Assembly (NCBI GenBank): GCA_001466705.2
Contig: LATX02000235.1
Span: 1 to 64,000 of the forward strand
DNA length: 64,000 bases
DNA from: Moniliophthora roreri
Taxonomy: Eukaryota > Basidiomycota > Agaricomycetes > Agaricales > Marasmiaceae
Direction: 5' to 3'
The notes beneath the pieces were generated by a model. The model had not been told where the DNA came from, made no database searches, and saw nothing but the letters and a program-made list of their open reading frames with translations. The translations under genes and the position numbers were made by a program. Positions 38,325-49,423 of the stretch are shown here, in pieces (within the stretch, counting starts at the first letter, position 1; every line of letters starts with the position of its first letter).

Positions 38325-38428
38325 TGCTCACGCCCGGGATTGAACCGGAGACCCTTGCATTCCTATGCGTAGGTTTTATAATCAGGTAACCTCATAAGTA
38401 CAATGCTCTACCACTGAGCTACGCGAGC
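38325..38428 (-). tRNA. tRNA-Ile(UAU) with intron
   Basis: On the minus strand the sequence folds as a tRNA. The acceptor stem is GCTCGCG paired with CGTGAGC plus discriminator A, the D arm is GCTC-AGTGGTA-GAGC, and the anticodon stem is TTGTA/TGCAA. The loop is CTTATG...A with anticodon TAT, and the T arm is TCCGG-TTCAATC-CCGGG. About 32 nt between positions 37 and 38 form an intron that contains TTATAA, complementary to the anticodon region as is common in tRNA-Ile(UAU) introns. CCA is not encoded, as expected in eukaryotes. Confidence 0.92.
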
Positions 38429-39596
38429 GACACCGAAAGTTAGGAAATGTGTCTTGATATGCACTGTAGTTTGTTTTCCTTCAAGATGTGTATCAGAATA
38501 CACCATCGCATCTTCGCAGCAGCAGAAGCACAGAGAACTCCACCGACGGAATAATGTAAAGGGACAATTGATGAGGTGACGAGTACTTGCGTCCGCTCGT
38601 ACTATGGTGGCTGAAGGCATATGATTGCATGCCACCTTCCCCATTAGTGATAGGCGACGAGTTGGCGGATGAAGCTAGTCGGGTGCCACGACTACCCGGA
38701 GCCGAGGGGCTCGTCTGGTGCCTGGAAGATGCGTATCAAATGCATATGCCACTTCGACGACTAAAACGAGTGAATCGGGAATGCGAGATGAAGGAAGTTC
38801 TTGACTAGTGCAGGAACTGAGTTTGTAGACGTATGCGCGAGTTCTCTAAGCTGAGGGTACATAAAGGGAATTCAGTTTCCTCAACAGGGACGAGACCATA
38901 GAACATGCGAAGATTTGAAAAGCCGGAATCGGGGCAGCTGTAACCTGGCAAGAAGGATGTAAGGCGAGCGGAACGCTAGCCAAATGTAGAGGACCTCATC
39001 TCCAAGGGGTAACTATACCGCTCTCTGTACAAGCCCACCGCATTTTATAAACTTATTTTCGTCCATCGTCTATCGGCGAAGCATGTTGCTCGCAAGTTCG
39101 GAACATGCTCATGACTCCTCAACGGGCACCAGGATCAATCTTCTGGTCTTCGTGTCCGCGGCATAAGTAATATCCTGTCTGCGGCGGCGTTCTGGCTATA
39201 AACTAAGTCAACTTGCACGTTCAGGGGAAACTAATGCCGGCGTATCCATTGTCCCCCTGGCTCGCCTTCGAGTTCCTAATTAATTTGAGATTCGCTATTA
39301 ACGAGGTTCAACGAGTCCGTTTCGTTGCAACGCATTCCAAGTCGAGGCGAGAGGCGTAACGAAGAACGATCACCGGCGCAGTCGGGGTCAACACCGTTTT
39401 CCGGGAACTTTCCCACCGTCATCAACGAACGGCTTTCTCACGCCGACGACCATCATCAACTAACCAGATATCAACCCTACTCGAGCGGCAAAAACGTCTC
39501 CAGAGGCGGTGAACTCCACCATACCAGGAATAGTCTGTTTCATCCTCATCAGGTATAAAAAACGATCGCAATGGGGTCTAGCTCCCCAACTCCTTC
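38429..39596. promoter_or_regulatory. Intergenic region with promoter of oxidase 3 (TATA at 39,554)
   Basis: No convincing gene was found; a 73-codon open frame at 38,587-38,808 has no recognisable features. TATAAAAAA at 39,554-39,562 lies about 40 bp before the ATG of the third oxidase at 39,597. Confidence 0.5.
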
Positions 39597-41474
39597 ATGA
39601 CCCGTCTCTCACTTTCACTTTATCTTCTGACCGCTCTCAGTGGTTTGGCTTTCGCCGATCTAACAAATGACCTTTATTCTGCTTCGATAACGGCCATTTT
39701 CCCTAATGATGATAGGTATCCTGCAGCAAGCAGTGCATGTCAGTGTTTCGTTCTCTATGAAGACCGTCGAGCTAAACTTGTAAACAGATAACCAACGCTT
39801 TGAATTCGCGCCAGCAGCCATCACATACCCTGATACACCCGAAGATGTATCAAAAATAGTTCAGATTGGCGAGGCCAACAATTTACAAGTCGTTGCGCGC
39901 AGCGGTGGGGTATGATCTTCAAATTTCAGAACCTGATTCTTACCTCTTTATCTGACACACTAAACAGCACAGCTACATTGCTAATGGTCTCGGTGGAAAG
40001 GACGGCGCGCTCGTGGTCGACCTGACCAATATAAAAAGCATCAGCATTGAGTCGTCATCTCAGATTGCTTCCATTGAAACTGGGAATCGGCTAGGTGATA
40101 TCGCGGTCAAATTGAATGAGCAGGGGCGCGCGTTGCCACATGGAACTTGCCCTTATGTGGGCATTGGTGGTCATATAGGTACGTTAGTCTGCTTTTGCGT
40201 GAAACATGACATGGGAAGCTCAATATGGTGATTAGCATTTGGTGGTTTTGGCTTCACCTCCCGCATGTGGGGTCTCACTCTCGATACAATTGTCGCTGTG
40301 AACACTGTCCTTGCGAATGGGACCATTGTTCGTGTCACCAATGATAACTATCCCGATCTCTTCTTCGTAAGTTGCCACCCCGTTCGGCATTCGTTCCTTT
40401 CGGATGACTGATTGCTCCTCCAGGCTCTTCGTGGCGCTGCGCCATCATATGGTATCACTACATCTGTCGAAGTCCAGACCTTCGCTGCACCTGAATATTC
40501 CATCGTCTTTTCATATACTTGGGAACTCGACTACCAAACCGCTGCCCAAGGCCTCATCGACTTCCAATCCTTCGTTGCTACACCGGACCTTCCTCCTGAA
40601 TTTGGAGGCGAGCTTACCCTCACTAAAGCTGAAACCGAGGGCAACGTCTCGATCCAGTTTATCGGGGGATGGTACGGTTCCCAAGGTGCCCTCGAAGCGG
40701 TCATCCAACCGTTCTTGGAGAAACTCCCCACGCCCAAAACAAACGATAGGCTAGGCAACGGCTCTTACATCGACACCGTTAGCCAGCTAGGAGGTGGACT
40801 GGACACTTCTGCGCCTGATCGCACGGATACATTCTATGCAAAGAGTTTGATGACACCCGAGGAACAACCACTCACACTTGAGGCTGCGCAAAGCTTTATG
40901 AACTATCTTGCCCATGAAGGGTTTAACGCGAATCTCGTACGTTCCGTTCTTGCTACCTGTCGGGGTCGCTAAACTCGGTTATCATTTTAGTCCTGGTTCA
41001 TGCAAGTCGAGCTCTATGGCGGTGCTAACTCCAAAATCAACTCTGTTCCCGTTGATTCAACGGCGTTCGCTCGCCGAAATAGTGTCTTTACGTGGCAGCT
41101 GTATGCTTCGTCTGCTGATGCGAAGCCGCCATATCCGGATGAAGGGTTTACTTTCGTTGATGGTGCGTTCCTGCCTTCTTTCTCAAAGGTTTCTTGCTGA
41201 ATGATCACTTTGTTAGGCGTTGCCGATAGCGTCGTCAAGTCAATGCCTGCGGACTGGGACTATGGCGCTTATGCCAACTACGTCGAGGATAAGTTGGATA
41301 ACTGTACGTCTTCCTTGCGTCATCCCGTCATTACCATCAATCCAACGTTTACTGATTGCCGCTCGTGCAGGGGAACAACTCTATTTCGGGAACCACTACG
41401 ACCGTCTCAAATCCATCAAAGATAGTTATGATCCCTATGGCGTATTTACGTTCCCAACCTCGATTGAGGATTGA
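39597..41474 (+). CDS. Secreted FAD-linked oxidoreductase, AA7 (gluco/chito-oligosaccharide oxidase-like), paralogue 3
   Basis: Exons are 39597-39738, 39788-39909, 39968-40178, 40236-40366, 40424-40936, 40991-41162, 41217-41303 and 41371-41474; they sum to 1,482 nt (493 residues). The signal peptide covers about residues 1-21 (MTRLSLSLYLLTALSG...). The flavin-linking His is in VARSGGHSYIANGLGG and the Cys in ALPHGTCPYVGIGGH. FGGFGFTSRMWGLTLD and ALRGAAPSYGITTS follow. The BBE end is YGAYANYVEDKLDNW, YFGNHYDRLKSI and DPYGVFTFP. It lies 9.6 kb from paralogue 2 but shares every intron position. Exons 6 (end) to 8 are repeated at 42,884-43,257 because of the N-joined duplication. It appears intact and secreted. 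Confidence 0.92.
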
Positions 41475-41828
41475 TGAATTTTTGGTATCTGTTTCTTCTG
41501 GACTCTTGGACTTGATTTATATATCACAGGGCTCTATTAAATACCTTACTCTAATATTGCCGTTGTATTCCTTCATTCAAATACTAACCACTCATTCGAC
41601 GCCCATATATTACAAGCGTCTAATTTTCACCCCCTGACGTCTACCACAACACCCTTTGGACGCCGCATTTTATTTACCTGCAGCATTGTGTATTGTACTT
41701 TTGTACACTACAGAATACATTGATGTTGAGTCTGTCGACCTTCCTCAGTGGGCAGAGCACTCACGGAGCCGGGAGATGCGAACATCTAACCTAATTCAGT
41801 CGGCGCTTTTTCGGCGTCATGCTCATTG

Positions 41829-41993
41829 CATCAGCAAAAACCGGAAAGTGCTATAACCTAGCTCCAGGGGGATTATAACCTGGTTGTGGCCTGGTTTGTG
41901 GGGGTTATGACTGGTTTTAAGGGCCATAGTACCCTGCAGGTGGATTATAAAGCCCTGGGAACCCATTATAGCACTGCACGGTTTTTGCTGATG
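41829..41993. mobile_element. 165-bp MITE-like element, CATCAGCAAAAACCG termini, TG target duplication
   Basis: The ends are inverted repeats: CATCAGCAAAAACCGGAAAG on the left and, on the opposite strand, CATCAGCAAAAACCGTGCAG on the right, continuing imperfectly through AGTGCTATAA. TG flanks both sides (41,827-41,828 and 41,994-41,995), consistent with a 2-bp target duplication. The interior is non-coding and rich in TATAACC-like phrases. It sits in the upstream region of the dead Hsp70-like copy. The artefactual duplicate lies at 43,612-43,776. Confidence 0.75.
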
Positions 41994-42574
41994 TGGGCGC
42001 CACGTGTACACCCGCGAAGTATCGGCGCAGCAGGCGCTTCTCTCTAGTAGCGTCAAGCATGCGAGTCACCAAGATGATAATAATCACTCTTCCCGCTCAT
42101 GAAAACTCTTTTTCTCTACCTACTGTCCATTATCCGCGTCATATCAGCTCAATACTTGTTGAGAAGTGGGTCGGCGTCAACCGCCGACATAAACGAGTTC
42201 GGCTTTTTTCTTTATTGTGTTTATTTCTGTATGCTATGTGGAAAGAAGCAATGGCAACCCTCCAAAATTTAAAAAAAAAAGTGGTCTTACAGTTGGGGTG
42301 CACAATAACAGCTGGAGGGGGAGCAAAGGACACAAATCCTCCTCTATCTAAGGAAAAGTAATTACGATAAGCGGGAAGTATGTAGAACTTTCTCACGCCA
42401 GTATTCCTCCCACACTTATCCCATGTTTATCAGCTGGCATAGCTTGCAGCATAAAGAGCAAAGAGATTATAGCACCATAGCAGCTAGCACACATTCACAA
42501 GGACAAAGGAGATGGACAAAGAAAAAAAAAGATAACAATATTTGACTCAAAGAAAAAGCGAGAGTGATTCAATC

Positions 42575-42735
42575 AAGTGCCCCAAAGTGAGTGGGCTGTG
42601 CAAGCATGGGACAATTTCTGCGATAGATACTTCAAAAAGTGCCCCAGGGGAAGGGCTGTGCAGCATGGGAACAATTCTGTGTTAGATGCTTCAAAAAGTG
42701 CCCAAGCTGAGGGCTGTGCAAGCATGGGACAATTT
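42575..42735. repeat. Three tandem units of about 60 bp
   Basis: Units start at about 42,575, 42,637 and 42,696, each beginning AAGTGCCC and containing GGGCTGTGCA(A)GCATGGGA and ACAATTTCTG-like sequence. The array is part of a roughly 620-bp insertion that splits the first exon of the dead Hsp70-like gene. A copy at 44,358-44,518 belongs to the N-joined duplication. Confidence 0.75.
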
Positions 42736-42883
42736 CTCTTCAAAATTTCTGTACGATAAAGAACGACTTCTCTATTACATTCCAAACTTGTAACTGGACT
42801 CGATGGTGGGGGAGTTGGAATTCCAGTGGGATGAAAGGCTAGGGCCAGTGGTTGGAATAGGTGTGTTGAATCATCTTAACTTN

Positions 42884-43257
42884 GTATGCTTCGTCTGCTG
42901 ATGCGAAGCCGCCATATCCGGATGAAGGGTTTACTTTCGTTGATGGTGCGTTCCTGCCTTCTTTCTCAAAGGTTTCTTGCTGAATGATCACTTTGTTAGG
43001 CGTTGCCGATAGCGTCGTCAAGTCAATGCCTGCGGACTGGGACTATGGCGCTTATGCCAACTACGTCGAGGATAAGTTGGATAACTGTACGTCTTCCTTG
43101 CGTCATCCCGTCATTACCATCAATCCAACGTTTACTGATTGCCGCTCGTGCAGGGGAACAACTCTATTTCGGGAACCACTACGACCGTCTCAAATCCATC
43201 AAAGATAGTTATGATCCCTATGGCGTATTTACGTTCCCAACCTCGATTGAGGATTGA
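42884..43257 (+). pseudogene. 3' fragment of oxidase 3 (assembly duplicate)
   Basis: Repeats the end of exon 6 and exons 7-8 of the gene at 39,597-41,474 without change, starting directly after the N. It has no 5' part and should not be counted as a gene. Confidence 0.9.
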
Positions 43258-43881
43258 TGAATTTTTGGTATCTGTTTCTTCTGGACTCTTGGACTTGATT
43301 TATATATCACAGGGCTCTATTAAATACCTTACTCTAATATTGCCGTTGTATTCCTTCATTCAAATACTAACCACTCATTCGACGCCCATATATTACAAGC
43401 GTCTAATTTTCACCCCCTGACGTCTACCACAACACCCTTTGGACGCCGCATTTTATTTACCTGCAGCATTGTGTATTGTACTTTTGTACACTACAGAATA
43501 CATTGATGTTGAGTCTGTCGACCTTCCTCAGTGGGCAGAGCACTCACGGAGCCGGGAGATGCGAACATCTAACCTAATTCAGTCGGCGCTTTTTCGGCGT
43601 CATGCTCATTGCATCAGCAAAAACCGGAAAGTGCTATAACCTAGCTCCAGGGGGATTATAACCTGGTTGTGGCCTGGTTTGTGGGGGTTATGACTGGTTT
43701 TAAGGGCCATAGTACCCTGCAGGTGGATTATAAAGCCCTGGGAACCCATTATAGCACTGCACGGTTTTTGCTGATGTGGGCGCCACGTGTACACCCGCGA
43801 AGTATCGGCGCAGCAGGCGCTTCTCTCTAGTAGCGTCAAGCATGCGAGTCACCAAGATGATAATAATCACTCTTCCCGCTC

Positions 43882-46768
43882 ATGAAAACTCTTTTTCTCT
43901 ACCTACTGTCCATTATCCGCGTCATATCAGCTCAATACTTGTTGAGAAGTGGGTCGGCGTCAACCGCCGACATAAACGAGTTCGGCTTTTTTCTTTATTG
44001 TGTTTATTTCTGTATGCTATGTGGAAAGAAGCAATGGCAACCCTCCAAAATTTAAAAAAAAAAGTGGTCTTACAGTTGGGGTGCACAATAACAGCTGGAG
44101 GGGGAGCAAAGGACACAAATCCTCCTCTATCTAAGGAAAAGTAATTACGATAAGCGGGAAGTATGTAGAACTTTCTCACGCCAGTATTCCTCCCACACTT
44201 ATCCCATGTTTATCAGCTGGCATAGCTTGCAGCATAAAGAGCAAAGAGATTATAGCACCATAGCAGCTAGCACACATTCACAAGGACAAAGGAGATGGAC
44301 AAAGAAAAAAAAAGATAACAATATTTGACTCAAAGAAAAAGCGAGAGTGATTCAATCAAGTGCCCCAAAGTGAGTGGGCTGTGCAAGCATGGGACAATTT
44401 CTGCGATAGATACTTCAAAAAGTGCCCCAGGGGAAGGGCTGTGCAGCATGGGAACAATTCTGTGTTAGATGCTTCAAAAAGTGCCCAAGCTGAGGGCTGT
44501 GCAAGCATGGGACAATTTCTCTTCAAAATTTCTGTACGATAAAGAACGACTTCTCTATTACATTCCAAACTTGTAACTGGACTCGATGGTGGGGGAGTTG
44601 GAATTCCAGTGGGATGAAAGGCTAGGGCCAGTGGTTGGAATAGGTGTGTTGAATCATCTTAACTTGAGTCTTTTGATCTCATGTTGTTTTATAGATTTTG
44701 GATCAAGGTATCTTTCTGTCCCCTGCAGGCTCAGTGGATGGCTGCTAAAGCTTGAAAACCTGCCTCTAGGAATGCTAGAGTCGGGCTGACAATGGACAGA
44801 AAGCACATGGAGATAATGAAGGATGAACTCTTGGTCAGACAGAGGTACCAACCAGGGCTTGCTTTACAGATGGGTGGCTTGGGTATGCTCAACAATTCTG
44901 CATGCTGGTCTATGTTTTCAAATGGTGGATAGATTCAGCTACCACTGCACTGAGCCTGAAAGGATGTTCTACAATCTTCATCAGCTTCTGGATGGCTCTA
45001 TCTCAATGTGTGTCTGAATAAGCTACATATCATTGAGCGAGTACTGATGCTCTTGATATAGCCAGACCACATCCAAAATTGTCAGGCAGCTACTACCTCA
45101 AAACTCTTCTACTGTGAGTGAGCTGAGATGCTGTACTCATTTTATATCAGCCAATTTCATGTTCTAGTAGACACCAGGCATCTGGCTAGTCTCAGCATTT
45201 ATGGCACACCTTCGATCTCTTGCTGAAGCCTATTTCAACCAAACCATAACCTCTGCAGTGATTACTGTTCCTGCTTGTACATGTCATCTATTCCTTTCCT
45301 GCCACTTTCACTAGAAATTGTTTGCCAGATATATTGGACTCGGAAGCTCATCATAATACCCTGCAAGATATCTACACACATTCCTCTCCATATGCCTCTC
45401 CCAAACCCTTCATCTCACCCAACCAGAACCCACTCAAAATTCTCCATATTTTCGCCACTCCCAATGTTTCCTTCAGCTCCGACCTCTATGACATCTCTAG
45501 TGAGACCCATATCCTGACCATCAACGTTGGTGCATCCCTGGAAGTGTCTACCATTCGCCTTGAGAGTTAAACATCAGAATGCCTTTTGACGATACATACC
45601 AAAGCAATAGGCGGGGATGCTTTTGATGAACGGTTAGCAGAATACCTGGAGCTGGAATTTGGCAAAGCCTTACATGGTGGAATGCATGAGGAGTGGTGGC
45701 ATTGACAGTGGAATTTGACCCTGGATCAGAAAGCAATGTTGGAGGAAATGACAGAGAGAACAAAGCTGGCTTTATTTTCTCATGCAGCACCTTCAGAAGC
45801 GGGGGTGTTTGGGTGCCTTTCACAGACCTTGGGCATAACAGATCGACAGTTGTCATGAAAGAAATATTTTACCAGTTGAACAAAGACCTTTTCTGGCACA
45901 TTGTTGACCTGGTAATGCAGGTGTTATGCATTGCACAAAACTGCAAAAGGTCATAACCCATCTCCAGGGGGTTATAACCCAGGTCCCCAGTGGTTATAAC
46001 TGGTTCCGGCAGTTATAACCCACCAAAACCAGTTATAACCCCCCAAAACCAGTCATAACCTAGTTATAACCTAGTTATAACTGAGTTATGACCTTCTGCA
46101 GTTTTGTGCGATGTGGGAGGCTGCTGTTGAAGATGAGACACCTGGAGTCTAGGATATCAGTCAAGTGAGTGACTTCATATTTTTGTATTCCAAGGCATCT
46201 ATTGACTCAGAGTCTACTCAGATCGTCTTGACAGGTGGCTTATCTCACCTCAGCCCTGTCCAGGAACTCCTTCAGACTGCGTTTCCCAATGTTACCATTT
46301 CGTTAGCTGCTGAGCCAGATAACACAGTCACCATTGGTACAGCTTTAAAGGCAGCTCATGACTTTTCTGTTCCTCCTGGTTCAAGGTGCTTGATCACATA
46401 TATGGATATCCTATTTATGTTTGGAGATGAGGTGAAACTGCAAGTTGTGATTCCAAGGTATAATGATATGATACTCCCAATGACTTGGCTTTGGTGGTAA
46501 CTTTTGGCACTTGTTTATTCGTTTTAGCATTAACAATAATTTGTCTAGGGTGAATGGTGCTGAAGCTGGCAAGAAACTGAACATCTACTTGGCTTACAAC
46601 CAAACTTGGGGACCATCTGGAACTTTCTTAGTTGGATCTGCGCCTGTGCCTCCCACACCTAATTCTGAAGTGGGAGTGAAAGTGAATCTGAGTTCTGACG
46701 GTAAATTAGACATAGATGTGTCTGGGTATGGGGATCTAAGCCTGGAGAGGAAACCTGGAAGGTCTTAG
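43882..46768 (+). pseudogene. Dead copy of secreted Hsp70-like gene
   Basis: Homologous along its length to the gene at 50,066-52,261. A signal-peptide exon starts at 43,882 (MKTLFLYLLSIIRVISAQ; also at 42,099 in the duplicate). An insertion of about 620 bp separates it from LEFQWDERLGPVVGIG near 44,594. Further parts are DFGSR (near 44,697), NQNPLKILHIFATP (45,421), THILTINVGASLE (45,508), GGDAFDERLAEYLELEFGKA (45,613), STQIVLTGG (46,212) and the substrate-binding part ending LSLERKPGRS at 46,768. In-frame stops occur, for example after ...RLES near 45,568 and TGA near 45,704 where the other copy has CGA. A 185-bp element splits it at 45,929. Most differences from the open copy are C-to-T or G-to-A at CpG sites. 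Confidence 0.85.
45929..46113. mobile_element. 185-bp MITE-like element inside the dead Hsp70-like gene, TG target duplication
   Basis: Terminal inverted repeats are CATTGCACAAAACTGCAAAA (left) and CATCGCACAAAACTGCAGAA (right, opposite strand), extended by GGTCATAAC on both. TG flanks both ends (45,927-45,928 and 46,114-46,115). Taking away the element and one TG restores a frame that aligns with the other Hsp70-like copy (V-M-Q-V-L-W-E-A-A-V versus T-M-E-A-L-R-K-A-A-V), so the borders and the 2-bp duplication are supported by an empty site. The interior is TTATAACC-rich and non-coding. Confidence 0.88.
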
Positions 46769-46812
46769 GATATGAGTATGTTGAGGGCAATGTAATACAA
46801 CACGTCTTGGTA

Positions 46813-49421
46813 CATTAGCAAAAAGCGGAGAGTGGTATAGCAGGTTAGCAGAGGAAACAATGCCTGATACGTGTTGTCTACAAGTCCATTAGTATTGTAA
46901 CCATGTATATAAAGCCTCACAACCATACCTTGAGAATATAACATATGCTATAACTCCCCATAACCATGAATGTTATAACTGTGAATATAACCCCAGTTAT
47001 AACCCCTCATGATGGCAACAGAGGGTTATAATGCTGGGTGTAACGGTAATCTTAATGTAGGTTATAACCTCTTGTAACCGTAACAGCGGGTTATAATCCT
47101 ACAGAACCATCAATAATGCCTAAGTCTTGTTACAAGGCCTCACGACAGTTAATTTTGAATGTCAGAAGCATATATTACAAGCAGTGATATACCTACTGAA
47201 CAGTAAATATATCCTGCAGGAACTCTTTCCCTCCTACTTGCAAGCACTGACCCTCCTACAAGTCAACTCCCAGCCCATAATGAGATGATTGATTCAATCC
47301 TGGACTGTATGCACTGTCGATGTCCTCGAACGTGGCGGAGGAGAGCAAGATGCATGATGATTGTCGGAGCATTGGATCCAGATGCCGGACTCCTCAGAGT
47401 TGATGACATGTGATATGTCTTACCTTGCTCGCTGTTCTTGTAATACTATTCAACACCTCCGACACCTCAAAAATACAAAAGACATCCCCTGCAACCACAC
47501 ATCGAAAACTCTAAACCCTGACCTACCCTAAACCAGTCTGTGCACGCTTCAAACTTTCATATAAAGGCTGCCCCAGAATTCCAAACACCCCAACTTCCCT
47601 TTCTTCCCTTCCACTACCATCTTCCCCCCCTCCCCTGCTTTCCCTTGTCCCTTCCCATCTGCTTTCTCACACATTCATCTCCATCAACTTGATATCAGCC
47701 ATTCATGGTTCAATGACATGTTGAATGCGTCATCTTGGTAAATTCCCAATACTTCTATCATTTTCGTTAACTTACTCTTATTCAGATGACTCGTATTTGG
47801 AATGAAGTATGGCAATAGAGGGACAAGGAATGTCACACACAGGATTAATAGTACATTCTCACACAACTCACCAGCTGNCTCCTACAAGTCAACTCCCAGC
47901 CCATAATGAGATGATTGATTCGATCCTGGACTGTATGCACTGTCGATGTTGTCAAACATGGCGGAGGAGAGCAAGATGCATGATGATTATCGGAGCATCA
48001 GATCCGGATGCCAGACTCCTCAGAGTTGATGACATGTGATATGTCTTACCTCGCTCGCTGTTCTTGTAATACTATTCGACACCTCCGACACCTCAAAAAT
48101 ACAAAGGACATCCCCCGCAACCACACATTGAAAACCCTAAACCCTGACCTACCTAGTCCATGCACACTTCAAACTTTCATATAAAGGCCGCCCCAGAATT
48201 CCAAACACCCCAACTTCTCTTTCTTCCCTTCCACTACCATCTCCCCCCCCTCCCCTGCCTTCCCTTGTCCCTTTCCGTCTGCTTCCTCACACATTCATCT
48301 CCGTCAACTCGATATCAGCCATTCATGGTTCAATGACATGTTGAACGCATCATCTTGGTAAATTCCCAATACTTCTATCATTTTCGTTAACTTACTCTTA
48401 TTCAGACAACTTGGATTTGAAACGAAGTATGGCAATAGAGGGACAAGGAATCTCGCACACAGGATTAATAGTATGTTCTCGCACAACTCACCAGCTGTAG
48501 TATATTCACATTCTTGTTCCTCTTAGCTGGCCAGCTTGCACCCAACACCCTTCATATCAAATCTGAAGCAACCTAGTCTTGACACAATGCAAATACATTC
48601 CCACATTCAGCCGTCAGATCCCAGCACTGCCTACATCCCCACTAAGACCACCTTGCCACATCGCCCTTGAAATCGTTATCTAGTCCACTCAAAACATGGA
48701 TCCTGATTTGTTATCAAGCTCGGTCATATTAGTAAGATCACTCTTGAGACTGACATCTATGTAGAACTGATGGCTGCTCTCTTCCACAGCTTATTCAAAT
48801 CTTTGCGATGTTTTAATGACATCTGTGCTCACCAGGCCCATTTCCATTCTCTGCTGTCCTGTAAATATCCTAATAATGTTTTGGCCAGGTTACATTGCTC
48901 TTTGATGAGTCATACTAGGTTATTTATAAGTAGACTCCATGCACCTCCTGTTCGTATACATACATGAATGGCACTGCTCATATCCCCTGCAATCCACTCT
49001 GATACCTGCAATACAATATAAGCAACAAGATTTGATATGTCATGCACTCTTGGTTAGAAGCCTAGTAAGTAGTTATAGTGCTCAAAACCAGTTATATTCC
49101 CCCATAACCCAGTGTAACCCTCAAAACTTGTTATAACCCCAATCACTTGTGCTATCGCCCATTGCTCATTGTATTCTCCTAAGCTCATTATATTATATGG
49201 TATGTGTCATATTCTCCAGCACTCATTCCATCTTCCCTTACTCATTATATTTCCAGCAACTCATTGCAATCCTCAAGACTGCTGGTGCCAGGTATCGGGC
49301 GCTATATTACGCTGGAGATTGATTATGGTTGCAGTTGTAATCGACGGTGACCTTAATGGGGGATTGTCACCAATCTCAAGAGTAGGTACTCAGTTATAAC
49401 TTCCCCTGGATTTTGCTGATG
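46813..49421. mobile_element. Probable larger element with the same type of ends, TA target duplication
   Basis: The left end CATTAGCAAAAAGCGGAGAG at 46,813 resembles the 41,829 element. A matching right end (..ATTTTGCTGATG) finishes at 49,421. TA flanks both sides. The first and last few hundred bases are rich in TATAACC phrases, as in the short elements. The assembled length of 2.6 kb includes an N-joined duplication, so the true length is nearer 2.0 kb. The middle carries a TATA-like catataaagg (47,559 and 48,179), a pyrimidine-rich leader and a splice-like tract, possibly a captured gene start. No transposase is recognisable. Confidence 0.5.
47253..48497. repeat. Near-identical 0.62-kb tandem copies joined by one N (probably two haplotypes)
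   Basis: Positions 47,253-47,877 and 47,879-48,497 align with about 20-30 substitutions and a small indel and are separated by one N at 47,878. Unlike the other two N-joined repeats the copies differ, which fits two nuclear haplotypes of a dikaryon left unmerged. Each carries a TATA-like site followed by a C/T-rich leader and a good intron-like tract ending TTATTCAG, but no long frame. Confidence 0.75.
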
Positions 49422-49423
49422 TA

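Larger units (their letters stand above)
41101..44665. repeat. 1,782-bp tandem duplication joined by one N (likely assembly artefact)
   Basis: Positions 41,101-42,882 and 42,884-44,665 match with a constant offset of 1,783 and no difference that I could see, and are separated by a single N at 42,883. The unit contains the 3' end of oxidase 3, the upstream region and first exon of the dead Hsp70-like copy, a short inverted-repeat element and a small tandem array. As at 5,891, unmerged overlapping contig ends are the simplest explanation. Confidence 0.9.

Noticed and set aside
47505..47536. Telomere-like CCCTAAA phrases (also near 48,133)
   Set aside because: Only one or two imperfect units occur; too few for an interstitial telomere.
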